A stretch of DNA of 64,000 nucleotides, taken from assembly GCA_029204225.1 (NCBI GenBank), contig CM055114.1, positions 16,825,502-16,889,501 of the forward strand, read 5' to 3'. Made by a program: the position numbers and the translations under genes. Shown here piece by piece: positions 63,776-64,000 of the stretch; position 1 is the first letter of the stretch; every line of letters begins with the position of its first letter. Under the pieces are notes generated by a model. The model was not told where the DNA came from. It saw nothing but the letters and a program-made list of their open reading frames with translations, and did not search any database. The stretch is from Diphasiastrum complanatum (taxonomy: Eukaryota > Streptophyta > Lycopodiopsida > Lycopodiales > Lycopodiaceae).

Positions 63776-64000
63776 AAACTTAAATTTTTCCTCGTAGGGA
63801 AAACTTTGGAAAATTCTTCTGGAGATCAACCTCCTTTTCTCAGGTATCCTCCTCTTCTGATTTGCCCCTCCACCTGACTAAAAATTCCCGAAGCACTCTA
63901 CTCCATAGAGTTCTTTGCCGGCTATTAACAATCGCCTCAGGTTCAGGTGGTCCACTCACGGACTTATCACGAAGAAGTTCCACTAGATCTTCCACAGGGA
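63776..64000 (-). pseudogene. Chr-L chromodomain end of integrase (runs off the window)
   Basis: Minus strand from the window end: VEDLVELLRDKSVSGPPEPE, then AIVNSRQRTLWSRVLREFLV and RWRGKSEEEDT, a stop, EKEVDLQKNFPKFSLRGK and a stop. The chromodomain core matches Chr-H (FLV.W.GKS.EE.TWE), with the TGG of TWE changed to TGA. Confidence 0.85.

Noticed and set aside
1-64000. tRNA, rRNA or other classical RNA genes
   Set aside because: No cloverleaf with A and B boxes or rRNA core sequence was noticed by reading. A covariance-model scan would be needed to exclude small RNA genes.

Overview
This window looks like nuclear DNA of a land plant with a large, repeat-rich genome. Almost every protein-like reading frame is Ty1/copia, Ty3/gypsy (including chromodomain elements) or LINE reverse-transcription machinery of plant type. 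Several primer binding sites match plant initiator-tRNA-Met usage. No clear host protein-coding gene, rRNA, tRNA or CRISPR array could be recognised, and the species cannot be told from this sequence alone. I use working names for the elements (A, B, C and so on).

Left third (1-30.7 kb): a nest of LTR retrotransposons. Cop-D (copia, minus; 14885-16507) is the oldest host layer. Gyp-G (gypsy, minus; at least 5985-14884) inserted into it at 14885. Cop-B (copia, plus; from 16508) inserted into it at 16508. Cop-E (copia, minus; 18687-24710, target duplication gaaac) inserted into Cop-B. Cop-C (copia, plus; 25085-29767) broke Cop-B's integrase. Cop-A (copia, minus; 1-5984) inserted into the 3' gene of Gyp-G. 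Cop-A is the youngest: it has one unbroken 1317-codon gag-pol frame, and its two LTRs are identical over the 210 bases that can be compared. Cop-E's LTRs differ at about 18 of 274 positions. Gyp-G is unusual in carrying two diverged retropepsin domains in tandem and an extra downstream gene with a helical, acidic C-terminus.

Middle (30.7-44.4 kb): fragments of a copia RT, a LINE RT, an LTR and a badly decayed gypsy gag-protease region (Gyp-I), then about 4.5 kb (38.45-42.95 kb) without any recognisable TE protein, then a gypsy integrase/chromodomain-type tail. The 38.45-42.95 kb stretch is the best candidate for remaining host intergenic or gene DNA.

Right third (44.4-64 kb): an internally deleted chromovirus, Chr-H (plus; 44457-55833), was split just downstream of its primer binding site by a gag-only non-autonomous element, TRG-J (minus; 45048-53093). 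TRG-J has about 1.33-kb LTRs, no pol, and two degenerate tandem arrays in its leader. To the right are Gyp-K (minus; an aspartic protease behind an odd Cys/Phe/Tyr/Asp repeat protein), a LINE 3' half (LINE-M, minus), short tandem repeats, and the 3' LTR plus chromodomain end of another chromovirus (Chr-L) that runs out of the window.

The genes do not form host pathways; each element is, or was, a self-contained replication unit (gag particle, protease, integrase, RT/RNase H). Only Cop-A looks capable of acting by itself now.
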